From: SAR202 cluster bacterium bin22
Lineage (GTDB): Bacteria > Chloroflexota > Dehalococcoidia > Lucifugimonadales > UBA3495
DNA length: 42,454 bases
Direction of reading: 5' to 3'
Assembly (NCBI GenBank): GCA_002238505.1
Contig: MPMM01000024.1
Location: 1 to 42,454 of the forward strand
Made by a program: the position numbers and the translations under genes. The notes under the pieces were generated by a model. The model was not told the origin of the DNA. It did no database searches and was given only the letters and a program-made list of their open reading frames with translations. Below, piece by piece: positions 16,005 through 25,144 of this stretch. The first letter of the stretch is position 1. The number at the start of each line of letters is the position of its first letter.

Positions 16005-17337
16005 CGCCCGGCTGGGCGCGGCGTGTAGTTGCCACGCGGCTACCGGAGTTTCTGCCGACACCCACGTATTCAAACCCCAGATTGCCCATTTCCAACGGGT
16101 CCAGCGCGTTTCTGCCGTCAAAAAGAAACCGCGGCGGCAGCATGTGTCCGGCCAGGACTGACCAGTCAGCTTTGACGATTTCGGCCCACTCGGTCAGTAG
16201 AACCAGCGCCTGGGCCTGGTCCGCAGCCTCATTCGCACTGTTGACCAGCCGGACGGAAGCCGGCATCGCTGATCGTGCCGGCTCCATCGCCTGCGGGTCG
16301 AAGGCCTGCACCTCGGCTCCCTCGTCCACCAGCGCCTGAACCAGGTCCAGCGACGGAGCGTCCCGCAGGTCGTCGGTACCGGGCTTAAATGCCAGGCCCA
16401 ATACACCGACTCGTCGGCCGGCGATGACCCCGTCGAAGCGCTCCCGCAGCGCGTGCAGCGGCAGGAGCCGCTGCCGGTTGTTGACGTTGATCACTGCCCT
16501 CAGCAGGTCCACCCTGACGCCGCTGGTCAGGGCCAGGTGGTCCAATGCCTTAACATCCTTGGGAAAGCAGGATCCCCCGTAGCCAACGCCTGCCCAAATA
16601 CGGTCTCCCGTCCTTTCGTCCAATGCCAACCCCTCGCTGACGGCGTCTATCGAGGCGCCGACCCGGTCGCACAGGGATGCCATCTCGTTGATAAAGGAAA
16701 TCCTCATGGCGAGGTAGGCGTTGCTGGCGTACTTGATCATCTCGGCGCTGGTAATGTCGGTGACCAGCCACGGCGCGGCGATGCCGGCGTAGAGGTGCCG
16801 AACCAGTTCAATGGACTGAATGTCCCCTTCTTCGACCCCGACAACGATGCGGCCCGGGGATTCCCAGTCCGCAATAGCTCGGCCCTCCCGCAGGAACTCG
16901 GGGTTCGACACGTACCGCATGCCAAGCGTGCCCAAAAGCCCGCCCTGTATCTTCAGGCCCATCCCCGGCGGGACTGTGCTCTTCATTACCACCAAGAGGC
17001 CTGGGGCGCCATGAAGTCCGACCCACTCCAGCGCAGACCAAACCTGGCTCAGGTCGGCATCCCCGCCGGCTGAGGGCGGAGTGCCGGTGGCTATGAGCAC
17101 CATCTCTCCCAGGAGTTCGGAAACCTCGTCCAAGTGCAGAAACCGCAGCTGTCCCTTCAGCAGACCGGCGATTACCCGCGCATCCAGCCCTGGCTCATAA
17201 AAGGGCGCCTCACCGGAGGAAAGTCGGGCGATTCGCTGCCGGTCCAGGTCCACGCCGAGCACGTCGTGCCCCTCCGCAGCCAGCCCAGCCGCGGCAACCG
17301 CTCCGACGCACCCCAGTCCAATTACGGTTAATTTCAT
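15994..17337 (-). CDS. ugd: UDP-glucose 6-dehydrogenase-type nucleotide-sugar dehydrogenase
   Basis: A 447-residue enzyme from ATG 17337, chosen because MKLTVIGLGCVG places the GxGxxG motif (7-12) at the normal distance; 44 further upstream codons have no family character. The catalytic Cys257 is in GGSCFPKDVKAL. MKSTVPPG, NPEFLREG and YASNAYLAMRISFINE are typical of UDP-glucose dehydrogenases, and the C-terminal FKPGTDDLRDAPS supports this over GDP-mannose dehydrogenase. It oxidises UDP-glucose to UDP-glucuronate with two NAD+. First gene of the two-gene minus-strand unit with the epimerase. The exact sugar is inferred from family. Confidence 0.88.
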   Translation of the reverse strand: MKLTVIGLGCVGAVAAAGLAAEGHDVLGVDLDRQRIARLSSGEAPFYEPGLDARVIAGLLKGQLRFLHLDEVSELLGEMVLIATGTPPSAGGDADLSQVWSALEWVGLHGAPGLLVVMKSTVPPGMGLKIQGGLLGTLGMRYVSNPEFLREGRAIADWESPGRIVVGVEEGDIQSIELVRHLYAGIAAPWLVTDITSAEMIKYASNAYLAMRISFINEMASLCDRVGASIDAVSEGLALDERTGDRIWAGVGYGGSCFPKDVKALDHLALTSGVRVDLLRAVINVNNRQRLLPLHALRERFDGVIAGRRVGVLGLAFKPGTDDLRDAPSLDLVQALVDEGAEVQAFDPQAMEPARSAMPASVRLVNSANEAADQAQALVLLTEWAEIVKADWSVLAGHMLPPRFLFDGRNALDPLEMGNLGFEYVGVGRNSGSRVATTRRAQPGDAE

Positions 17338-18029
17338 CGACGTACTATATTCTGCCTGAACCGCCCCGACCATGGCATGGACGATCATGAATACTCTGCA
17401 TCGGGCTGAATACAAAGGAGGCTTATATCTGCGGTCAAGCTCTCCTGAACCTGATATGGGTAGATCCAAGCCTTCAAGGCAATCTTGTTATTAACGATAC
17501 ATTCTAGGAAGGAGAGGTTCCCCCTCAACATCGGGTCCGATCCTGGACACCGCACCTCAGGCAGTGCTATTGCTGCGCCATTCTCTTTAAGGACACCCTG
17601 CCCCTTCAAGAATCTCTCCCCGACGGTCCCCGCAGTTTCTACTCGCCCGAGACCTCGTCGGCGAGACTATTCACTGCTACGTTTACGGGTACGTCCCTCA
17701 TTGGGACGTACCCAGCCAGCTTGGACCTCGGGGGCTGGCAACTGGCGTTGTTGCCGAATATACCTGCTTGATCCAGGACTACGCGAATAGGCTGATTCGA
17801 TAGCTCTACACCGTATCGGATACGGAACAGAGTGATGGACGCCCCAGATTGCAGGGGGCGCCAGCCGCCGTCATACATCCGCCGGAAAATTGAGCCGTTT
17901 CTCCACAGGACATGTCTCAACTTTCTCCTCGGTTAGACCAGGTCGGCACGGCCTGGGCGGCCCTGTTGGGAAGGCGCTTTTCCACAGATGGGCGAGCAAG
18001 GTTTCAGCAGGGCGGGTCCTGCCGGCCCG
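17338..18029. other. Gene-poor stretch with one perfect hairpin
   Basis: Nearly 700 bases without a convincing gene. The only clear structure is the 11-bp hairpin listed separately. Several short open frames lack motifs and ribosome-binding sites. Confidence 0.45.
17687..17713. repeat. Perfect 11-bp hairpin
   Basis: GGGTACGTCCC (17687-17697) and GGGACGTACCC (17703-17713) are exact reverse complements around a five-base loop TCATT. There is no U-run on either side, so it is not a classical terminator. It could be an imperfectly preserved IS200/IS605-type end, a protein-binding site or an RNA structure. It separates the glycan cluster from the mobile-element graveyard. Confidence 0.6.
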
Positions 18030-18239
18030 CTAGTTTCCGGCTTCTAGTTGCTGCAGGCCCCGGGCATAGCCCTGGCGATACCCCCGGGTGTAACCGCGGC
18101 CCCAGGAGTCCAGGGAGCCGTCGGCCATGGCGAAGTCCGCCTCGGGAAAGCCGGATACGGCGTCCAGGTGTCCGTCCCTCTCACCTGTGACAAACCCTTC
18201 GGTGTATGCCTGCCTCGCACTGACCGGCCCAGACTGCAT
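18030..18239 (-). CDS. Small Gly/Tyr-rich hypothetical protein
   Basis: A 69-residue protein from ATG 18239 with a purine-rich GGAGGGTTGAGGA just upstream, a good ribosome-binding site. The sequence has regularly spaced Gly and aromatic residues, EGFVTGERDG near the start and WGRGYTRGYRQGYARG near the end, the latter a short G-Y-x-x/R repeat. No known domain was recognised and no signal peptide is visible. The composition looks coding rather than random. Function unknown. Confidence 0.5.
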   Translation of the reverse strand: MQSGPVSARQAYTEGFVTGERDGHLDAVSGFPEADFAMADGSLDSWGRGYTRGYRQGYARGLQQLEAGN

Positions 18240-18490
18240 TCCTCAACCCTCCAACCTTCCCTTGTGCCAGGTGCCCCATACCGCCGCCCGACTTCGCCAT
18301 TCATATTCAAACGTCACTATAATGCCACCAAATTGGCTGGAACGTCACCCCAAGGTCGCCGCATGGCGGGTAAAACTCGTAGTGGCAGATTCCGGCAAGC
18401 ACGCCAGGGAATTGAGTGAGGGAGAGACATGACTGCGGACAGTCGAAGCGGGTCAGGGCGCAGCCCTTTCCCTGTTAAGTTGCGACGGCA

Positions 18491-18780
18491 TATGGAAGGC
18501 TGGGACGGCTTCAAACACCCAGCCCCTCCCTACTGGCTTCACTGGGCTGTCCGGCACTGGCAATACCCACGCCTTGTACGCCCTGGGTCACCGCCTGGTG
18601 GAAGCCGGACACTGCTTCCTCTTCGCCCTGGCCTACCGCCTGGTGCAGAGCCTGCCCCTGTGAAGGCAGGGGAGCTCCTGGCCGCCAAGCGTGACCTGGA
18701 CCTGCCCCGCCGGCTGCGCAAGCTGGACAGCTTCGATTTCCTCCTCCTGAACTCCCTTGACTACACGAGTCTCCATTCTC
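18491..18780 (+). pseudogene. IS21-type IstB ATPase fragment, frameshifted
   Basis: In one frame 18541-18650 reads TGLSGTGNTHALYALGHRLVEAG, a degenerate IstB P-loop in which the Walker Lys is replaced by Asn. After a shift, LLAAKRDLDLPRRLRKLDSFDFLLLNSLDY follows in the next frame (about 18673-18765), including the degraded Walker B. The shift is explained by about 23 extra bases at 18649-18671 that contain a small inverted repeat (CCTGCC/GGCAGG). The C-terminal half is missing. IstB is the helper ATPase for IS21 transposition; this copy is dead. Confidence 0.65.
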
Positions 18781-18897
18781 CCCGCACCTCCCTAGCCTGG
18801 TATAGACCTGGTCATTACAGGGTCGTGATAGCCGCACCACGTCTCGGTAACCTTGCTGCAGGAGTGCAGGTTTTGGTCGATATGAGCGGCTGTTACC

Positions 18898-19830
18898 TCA
18901 GGTGATTGTCGCTTGTCTCTTCCCGTGGTAGTACCTGGCCAAAGCGCCCCGGCCCGAGCTTGACCCTCGGGTGTACCACGCCGCCATTTTCGAGCCCTTC
19001 CACCGGCCCGCGGTCATCAATGCTGGAAGCTTTGCGCCGGTTTTCGTCGGGACCTGGGCCCTGCCCACCCGGCCGCTGCGGCCAGTGAACCCCTCGCCCA
19101 GGCCTGCGGCCCTTGCCGCGGCGTTCACCCTCCGACCGATCTGGCTCTCCGAGAGCCCGAACACAGGTGTTGACGGGTCCACCACCGCGAATCCCTCTGG
19201 CATGATGGCCATCAGGGCCACGGAGGCCTCCGTGCCGATGTACAGGGCCGCGCCATCGGCCTCCAGGTCCGTCTTGGACTGGCGCACGTGGAGCCGACCC
19301 GACCCGTCATCCTGGACCTCCACGTCGCCCCACCGGAGGGCCGAGGCCTCTGATCGGCGGAGAAGTCCATACCGGAGAACGGAGAGTAGGGCGACGTCAA
19401 CCTGGCCCCGACGCCGGGTATTTCGGGCATTTCCCGCCCTGACAGCGCGGCCCTGGTGTCTCCGGGGCTGCATCGCCGTGGCCTTCACCGCGTCCAGGGC
19501 CTTCGGCGGTAAGGGGCTGCGTCTGCTTCTGGGGCTTGCCGTGGACCCGCGTGATGCCCTTCATAATCTACCGGACGGCCTCGTGTCGGTGGGATCGGCG
19601 TGGCCGTGGGCCTTGTGGAGGGCGGCCAGGGCCGCCTTGTTGAGCCGGATGGTGGTCACACCGACAGGTGCCGGTCCTCGGCGAGGTGAGAGAGGTAGAC
19701 GGCGATCAGTGGATTTGAGGCCGGCACGGCCAGGACGCCCCGGACCCGCGTCCACGACCGGAAGGCGCGCCACGTGGAGGCGTATATCTTTCGGGTGTTA
19801 TCGGAAACGCTGTGGTTGAGGGACGCCTGG
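18898..19830 (-). pseudogene. Tyrosine recombinase/integrase, frameshifted, degraded catalytic site
   Basis: Minus-strand pieces in successive frames rebuild one integrase. The first is an N-terminal SAM-like core-binding domain (NTRKIYASTWRAFRSWTRVRGV, then AVYLSHLAEDRHLSV), then TIRLNKAALAALHKAHGHADPTDT in a second frame. The C-terminal catalytic domain (18898-19488) carries LLRRSEASALRWGDV with the first Arg, then FTGRSGRVGRAQ where the usual HxxR has become RxxR, GRWKG, and the nucleophile in AAWYTRG. At least two frameshifts and the His loss make it inactive. It was probably the integrase of a former integrative element. Confidence 0.75.
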
Positions 19831-20104
19831 ATCCTGAAGTGAAGCGCAAGACTAGCATGTTCTTCTTTGCAGATTCACTGCTATCTCAGTGCTGACGGTA
19901 GATGCACCTTCCGGGTTAAGATAGAGCATGAACTCAGAATGTTCGTTCCTTTGTGTCTGTTAATGGTGGTTACCCGCTGTCTTCTTCGTCCAAGAGCTCA
20001 GCCTGGAATATAGGCCACAGGCAATCCAATGGTTCTTGAACGAAATTCGGCCGGGATCTGCCGTCGGGCTCTGATGGTAAAGTAAATAAATCCCGATTGC
20101 GAGG

Positions 20105-23100
20105 TTGATCATAGTGGTGGCTGACGCGATTGTTCCTTTGGTTTTATCTGTGGCAACCAGCATAGTCAAAGATGTCGGAACGGCCGGGCTACGCAGATAC
20201 CTTGCTCAAAGGCAAGACCTGGTGGGCAATGCCATTCAAGGGACGAGTGCTCTATTCCCTGATTTAGAAGGTACGAGACCGGCCCTCTTCCAGTGGACAT
20301 CGAGCGAGGCGTTCATTGCCTTTATTGATAGTGTTTACAACGGTGACCGTTTTGCCGACGCAGAGTTCGTTAGTTCATTTATCAATGACGGCGGTTTTTA
20401 CTTGCCCATTGGTGCTGAATGCGAAGAGGTTTCCCAAGAGATTGTTATTGCTTTTCTTCGGGAGTTGTCAGCAACTCTATATCGAAGTGATGAGGGTATC
20501 CCAACACTAGCGAATCGTATTGAAGTACTACACGAAGAGACAAGGGGTGAGTTCGCTAGACAATTTGGTGATGTTTCCGCTGACCTCAAGGCTGACATTG
20601 CTGACATTCCGCGAATGGTTGCCCAAGCAATGGCTCTGGCTGCCCCCAACTTGCCTGAAATGCCCCAGGATGCGGAGCACACCGAGCTCTCAAAGGAAAT
20701 AGATTTTGCGGCAGAGCTAATAAATCGAGGCTTAATTGGCGCGGCGCGCAGGGAACTGGAACGGATAGAGAGCCAAGTCGAATCAATCCCAGATCAATTA
20801 AAGTTTCGGATTATCACGAACCTGGGAGCTTGTGCACTTGCCGAAGAGGACAATACTTGCGCTCGCGCATTATTTGAACAAGCCCATAGTATTTTACCAG
20901 GGAACCAGAAAGGACTCGCGAATGCCGCTTTAGCGGCGCAACTTGCGAATGACGCCGAGGCTGCTATTTCATTGGCAGAAAAAGCTCGCGAACTTAGTCC
21001 GCAAGATTCCCAGGCGACATCGGTACTGATTGAAGCATATTGGGGTATTGGTAGCGAAGATCAACTGGAGGAGCTAGTTGCTTCGGAGGATTGGATAAGG
21101 CAGGACTATCAGTGCCTCTTGGCCCTAGCGAGTGTACGAATGAGCCAGTGCCGTTGGCAAGAGGCTGTTACGTTGTGTCGATTGGCAATTGACAACGATT
21201 CCAAGGATGCCTATGCCCACTTGGCCTTAAGTCAAACTTTCCTCAAGTACGCTCAAGCTCAAAGCCAATTACTCGGCTTCACGAAAGAAGCAGCGGAACT
21301 TTTGGATGAGGCGGATGCGGAGGCTACGTACGCATTGACTTGCCTGTCGGAAACACAAATTAACACTCAAATCCTGCGTGGTCGAGTGATTCGAGCCTGC
21401 GCCAGAGTCCTGCTGGGCAAAACCGGTGATGCTATTCAGGATTTTGATGCGGTGTTAATGGTTGATCCAACCCATGCCGATGCCGCCTTTAACAAGGGTC
21501 TTCTTCTTCTTCAAGAGGGAAAGCCTGCCGAAGCTCGTCAATTATTCGAGAGGATCCAAGACCCAGATCGAAGAGAGGACGCGGAGGCGCCCCTTGCCGA
21601 AGCATGCCTCGTGAGCGGAGATGCGTCAGCTGCAGTCAGATTACTTAGAGGCAAGTCAACTATAGATTGCCCCTGTTGGGATGACATCCACCGAGCTGAA
21701 ATCTTGTGTCAAGCAGAGGCGAAATTAGGGGAAGAGGATTCTCTGGAATACCTCCTTAAAGAAGCGTTGCTCCACCATCCGAGCAATTCCTTGCTGCTCA
21801 CACTAGACTCGACTTGGCGCACTGTTCACGATGATGTAGAGGGCGCTGAGAAGTCCATCCTCTTGGCCCTCGAATGCAGTGGTGACGAAGACCATTTGCG
21901 CATTCTTATCCGCGTAGCCGCGCACTTTCAGGCAACGGGCAAGTTCTCCGAAGCCGCTGACTGGTGGGGCGAAATTGTTGGAGGGTCTGCTTCCCAGCCA
22001 GTCGCGATTCCCTATCTGGCCTGCCTGGTGAACAGCAAGCAGCTTCGCGAGGCACTCGAATGGGCAAGAAAAATTCAAGAGAATCAATCGTACCCACCTC
22101 GGATGGTTTACGAAGTGGAGGCACAGATTCTTCAATATATCGGTGATGTTCGTGCTGCTGTTCGCGCATACCAATTGCTCTGTGGCCATGAAGACTCTAC
22201 TCCTGTTGATCAGGTCATGCTGGCGCTTGCCCAGCTTCAGTCCGGTGACCTTGATGCAGCCTCGGTCACAGTTCTCAACATAGACTCTTCAGATTTGGGT
22301 CGCGACCCGCGCAGTCTCCTCAACCTAGCTAAAGCTAAACTCCTGCTTGGAGTGGAGGGTTACCTTCAAGACGGTTATGTGGCCCGTCGTTGTGGTATGG
22401 ACGACCCGCAGACCCATCTCGGTTTCTTCTTGCTGTTTCAAAGTCGTGGTGATGATTGGAAGGAACCTGAGACTATAGGTCCTGGTTGCGCCGTGCTACT
22501 TAAGGGGGAAAGCACAGAGCAATGGTGGCATATATTGGAGTGGGGTGAAGAGTCTCAAGATCGGCGTGAGTTGACCACGGACCATGAACTCGCACTTAAA
22601 CTTAGAGAAAGGAAGGTCGGAGACGTTATCATGCTTCGGCATGGGCTTGAAGATCTTTCCTACGAAGTAGTGGCAATTCAGAGCAAGTTCGCACGTGCCT
22701 TCCAAGAGATTAGTGAGGACTTTTCAACCCGCTTCCCCGACAACACGGGGTTCTTCCGCATGAAAGTGGCGGGGGACGATCTTTCAAAACTCTTCGAAAC
22801 GGTGGAACAACGCAATAAGTTCTGTACGGAAATGGAGCGGCTGTACGCCGAGGGGACGCTGCCGTTCGGCACCTTTGCATCCCAGGTAGGTATGTCTGCA
22901 CTTGAAGCGTGGAAGGCAATTACTCTAAGCAAGTCCACCCGTATTCGGTTTAGCAGTGGCAATGAGCAAGACGCTAGCGAAGCGCTCACTCACCTGCAAC
23001 AGGCAGACGGCCTAGTCTTGGATGCGGTTGCGCTCCTTACAGTTCACCATCTCGGTCTTGGTGATCATCTACGGAATCGCTATTTGCGTGTTGCAGTGCC

Positions 23101-23914
23101 TCAGCAAGTGATAGACGACATTCAACAGTTACTTTTTCAATATAGGGTAAATGGCCCTGAGTCAAGCTACCTGGGTATGGACAGCCAGGGCCGACACAGA
23201 ATGACCGAGATGCCTCTTGAACACTGGTTGGAGCGTCGCGACTATGTTCAATCGGTTCTGCATTTGGCTCAGTCGTTTGAACGCATTGCAGGGTATCGTC
23301 TGCTCGATTATGAGAACCGCGATGAGCTTTTCGATGTTTTGACGGCAGCAGGTGTAGGTGCCGCATATGCTGGTGACGAACATTCGGCAGCCAACTTGGC
23401 TCTAGTGTGCGACGATCTGGTTTTAGCCAACTACAGTCGTACTCTTGGGGTCAGTGTAGTGAACACTCAGGTCGTTCTAACTGATTTATATCGTTCCCAG
23501 AAAATCGACCGCGGCCTTTATTCCTCCTATGTTGAGGAACTTGCTGGTCTGAATTACTGGTTTATCCGGGTAGCTCCGGAAGACCTTGTCCAGCGCCTTG
23601 AAACGAATGGTTATATGACCACAGCTGGAATCCATGCGATGCTCAACACGCTGGCTGGGCCGGATTGTACTCAAAGTTCCGCCGTATCTGTAGGGGCCAA
23701 GGTAATTATTGAATTGGCGGCGATAGCTCCCCTTGCCCAGGTGGAGCTGGTGCTGTCGGCGGTGATGGCCGCACTACGTCGAGGACGGGCTCTTATACCT
23801 GTCCTGCTGGAATTAAGAAAGTCTATTAGTGAGGCGCCTACTCTCTCTCCTTACACTCGTAATTGCCTTCTCCAAACAATAGACCTGACACATCGGCTTT
23901 CGAGGTTAATGTAG
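20105..23914 (+). CDS. Large TPR protein with GreAB-C-like and PIN-like C-terminal domains
   Basis: A 1,269-residue protein. The open frame starts at TTG 20105; GTG 20114 sits about ten bases after GAGG and is a better start. Residues 1 to about 190 form a helical domain I cannot name. Residues about 195-780 are a long superhelix of TPR-like repeats (RALFEQAHSILPGNQKGLAN, DAAFNKGLLLLQEGKPAEAR). Residues about 800-890 resemble the GreA/GreB C-terminal fold (KVGDVIMLRHGLEDLSYEVV, FSTRFPDNTGFFRMKV). Residues about 965-1135 look like a PIN nuclease domain, with Asp in LVLDAVALL, an acidic ENRDELFD and CDDLVLANY. TPR proteins that carry a PIN domain fit an RNA-cleaving conflict system; activity is inferred. 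The gene is AT-richer than the glycan cluster. A hairpin follows the stop. Confidence 0.75.
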   Translation: MIIVVADAIVPLVLSVATSIVKDVGTAGLRRYLAQRQDLVGNAIQGTSALFPDLEGTRPALFQWTSSEAFIAFIDSVYNGDRFADAEFVSSFINDGGFYLPIGAECEEVSQEIVIAFLRELSATLYRSDEGIPTLANRIEVLHEETRGEFARQFGDVSADLKADIADIPRMVAQAMALAAPNLPEMPQDAEHTELSKEIDFAAELINRGLIGAARRELERIESQVESIPDQLKFRIITNLGACALAEEDNTCARALFEQAHSILPGNQKGLANAALAAQLANDAEAAISLAEKARELSPQDSQATSVLIEAYWGIGSEDQLEELVASEDWIRQDYQCLLALASVRMSQCRWQEAVTLCRLAIDNDSKDAYAHLALSQTFLKYAQAQSQLLGFTKEAAELLDEADAEATYALTCLSETQINTQILRGRVIRACARVLLGKTGDAIQDFDAVLMVDPTHADAAFNKGLLLLQEGKPAEARQLFERIQDPDRREDAEAPLAEACLVSGDASAAVRLLRGKSTIDCPCWDDIHRAEILCQAEAKLGEEDSLEYLLKEALLHHPSNSLLLTLDSTWRTVHDDVEGAEKSILLALECSGDEDHLRILIRVAAHFQATGKFSEAADWWGEIVGGSASQPVAIPYLACLVNSKQLREALEWARKIQENQSYPPRMVYEVEAQILQYIGDVRAAVRAYQLLCGHEDSTPVDQVMLALAQLQSGDLDAASVTVLNIDSSDLGRDPRSLLNLAKAKLLLGVEGYLQDGYVARRCGMDDPQTHLGFFLLFQSRGDDWKEPETIGPGCAVLLKGESTEQWWHILEWGEESQDRRELTTDHELALKLRERKVGDVIMLRHGLEDLSYEVVAIQSKFARAFQEISEDFSTRFPDNTGFFRMKVAGDDLSKLFETVEQRNKFCTEMERLYAEGTLPFGTFASQVGMSALEAWKAITLSKSTRIRFSSGNEQDASEALTHLQQADGLVLDAVALLTVHHLGLGDHLRNRYLRVAVPQQVIDDIQQLLFQYRVNGPESSYLGMDSQGRHRMTEMPLEHWLERRDYVQSVLHLAQSFERIAGYRLLDYENRDELFDVLTAAGVGAAYAGDEHSAANLALVCDDLVLANYSRTLGVSVVNTQVVLTDLYRSQKIDRGLYSSYVEELAGLNYWFIRVAPEDLVQRLETNGYMTTAGIHAMLNTLAGPDCTQSSAVSVGAKVIIELAAIAPLAQVELVLSAVMAALRRGRALIPVLLELRKSISEAPTLSPYTRNCLLQTIDLTHRLSRLM

Positions 23915-23915
23915 G

Positions 23916-23951
23916 CACCGCTCTGCCGAAGTAGCCTCTTTTGGCAGGGTG
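23916..23951 (+). terminator. Hairpin directly after the TPR-PIN stop
   Basis: CTGCCGAA (23923-23930) pairs with TTTGGCAG (23940-23947), with one G-U pair, and outer CACC (23916-23919) pairs with GGTG (23948-23951) across a small bulge. It begins two bases after the stop codon. No U-run follows, so it may be a weak or Rho-assisted terminator. Confidence 0.5.
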
Positions 23952-24257
23952 TGCATGCTGCAAGGCTGCGGCACATAGCCCTACATTACATTGTCAGTCC
24001 GGGGATTGAGGGACTTTATTCGGCAGCAGCCTCGATGGTTGGCTGAGGTGTTCTTGAGCCATCGTTGCCGATTGTCGCGGCTGTCTAGAAGTCTGGCCGG
24101 AAAGCCATCGGCTGTGTTTTGCACTATGCTAATCAGTTGTTTTCCTGCTGTGGTCTCCAGACACCGATGAGTCTGCTCCGGTATCTCATCCGGCCCTTGC
24201 AGCCTAAACCAGGCCACCCTGTTACAGGCTGCAGCAGCGCCACAAAGCCTCTCTCAC

Positions 24258-24407
24258 CTACTGGTTACTTCCTGGTCGCACACCCATGCGGAACTTCTTG
24301 GTTCCGCAGACGGCACAGGGGCTGGTGATTGCGGGTCGGCCGTTCTGCAGCACCACCTCCTGGGCCTCCACGGTGTCGGTCTTCCCACGGCATTTAAAGC
24401 AGTAGCG
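24258..24407 (-). pseudogene. DUF5679-like zinc-ribbon protein, 5' end removed by a recombinase element
   Basis: Minus-strand translation gives RYCFKCRGKTDTVEAQEVVL, then QNGRPAITSPCAVCGTKKFR and a short tail to TAG 24258. Two CxxC pairs and the NGRPA...CGTKKF pattern match the small DUF5679 zinc-ribbon family. Only the first few residues are missing. No ATG, GTG or TTG lies in frame before an upstream stop, because at about 24407 the sequence passes directly into the 36-base end repeat of the serine recombinase element. The element therefore appears to have landed at, or deleted, the start of this gene. Confidence 0.7.
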
Positions 24408-24442
24408 GGTCGATTCCGGTAGGGGGCAGGATCGTACGCTAA
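24407..24442 (-). repeat. 36-base recombinase-element end, copy 1
   Basis: These 36 bases are identical to 38068-38103. Both copies include the stop codon of a serine recombinase gene and its following bases, and in both the homology stops at the same outer base. This marks the 3' end of a repeated mobile element. The outer bases (GGGTCGATTCC) look like a tRNA T-arm but no tRNA is present. Confidence 0.75.
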
Positions 24443-25030
24443 GGGGAAAGACGGCGGTTGAGAGTACGATACACGGTTAGTCTTGAGACTGAGAAGATCT
24501 CAGCGGTCTCGCTGATGGAATACTAGCCCGTGGCGTGCATGCAGCAGAGTTCCCGCTGCTGTCTGTCCGTCAGTTTGGGCCCCTTGCCACGCAATTTTCC
24601 CCTGGCTCGGGCGATGGTCATGCCCTTGCGGGTACGCATGAGGCTGAGATCAGCTCCGAACTCGGCGAAGGTGGCGAGGATATTGAAAAACATCTTTCCT
24701 ATGGGATCGCCCGGGTCGTAGGGCGCCCGGCCCAGGGACAGTTTCACACCTCGTTCCCGAAGCTGGTCGGTGATGGCGCGCGCATCCGGGACTGATCTGG
24801 CCAGGCGGTCGAGTTTGGTCCCGATCAGGGTGTCGCCTTCGCGTGCGGCGGCGAGGGCCTGGTTGGGCGCGGGTGGTACCGGTGAGGCCGTGATCGGTGT
24901 AGATGCGATCGTCGGCGACACCAGGCTCCAGGATCGCCTGTTGCTGGGCGGCCGGATCCTGCTGGGCGGTGGAACAGCACGCGTATCCGACCAGTACCGG
25001 GCTGTCGGCCGCATCAGACAGCCGAACGAG
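24439..25030 (-). pseudogene. Serine recombinase (resolvase), frameshift and premature stop
   Basis: The minus strand encodes a resolvase in two frames. The N-terminus VLVGYACCSTAQQDPAAQQQ and DDRIYTDHGLTGTTR is in one frame (about 25010-24890), then NQALAAAREGDTLIGTKLDRLARSVPDA in another, joined by a one-base-type shift. The C-terminal RTRKGMTIARARGKLRGKGPKLTD is followed by an in-frame TAG (24523-24525) and then the helix-turn-helix YSISETAEIFSVSRLTVYRTL ending at TAG 24439-24441. The catalytic Ser position is CCS. Two lesions make it inactive. Its end is repeated at 38.1 kb. Confidence 0.75.
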
Positions 25031-25144
25031 TGTTGTTATGTTGTTGTCCAGCGATTACGCCCCCCGATTTGAAAAGCGAAAAGCCAATTGCAAAAGATCG
25101 AGTAGTGCCTCCGCTTCTCACGAAAGTTGTTGACGATTCTCAGG

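Noticed and set aside
24407-24442. tRNA T-arm-like sequence (GGGTCGATTCC) as an integration site in a tRNA gene
   Set aside because: No acceptor stem, anticodon arm or CCA end can be drawn, and the sequence belongs to the recombinase element in both copies.
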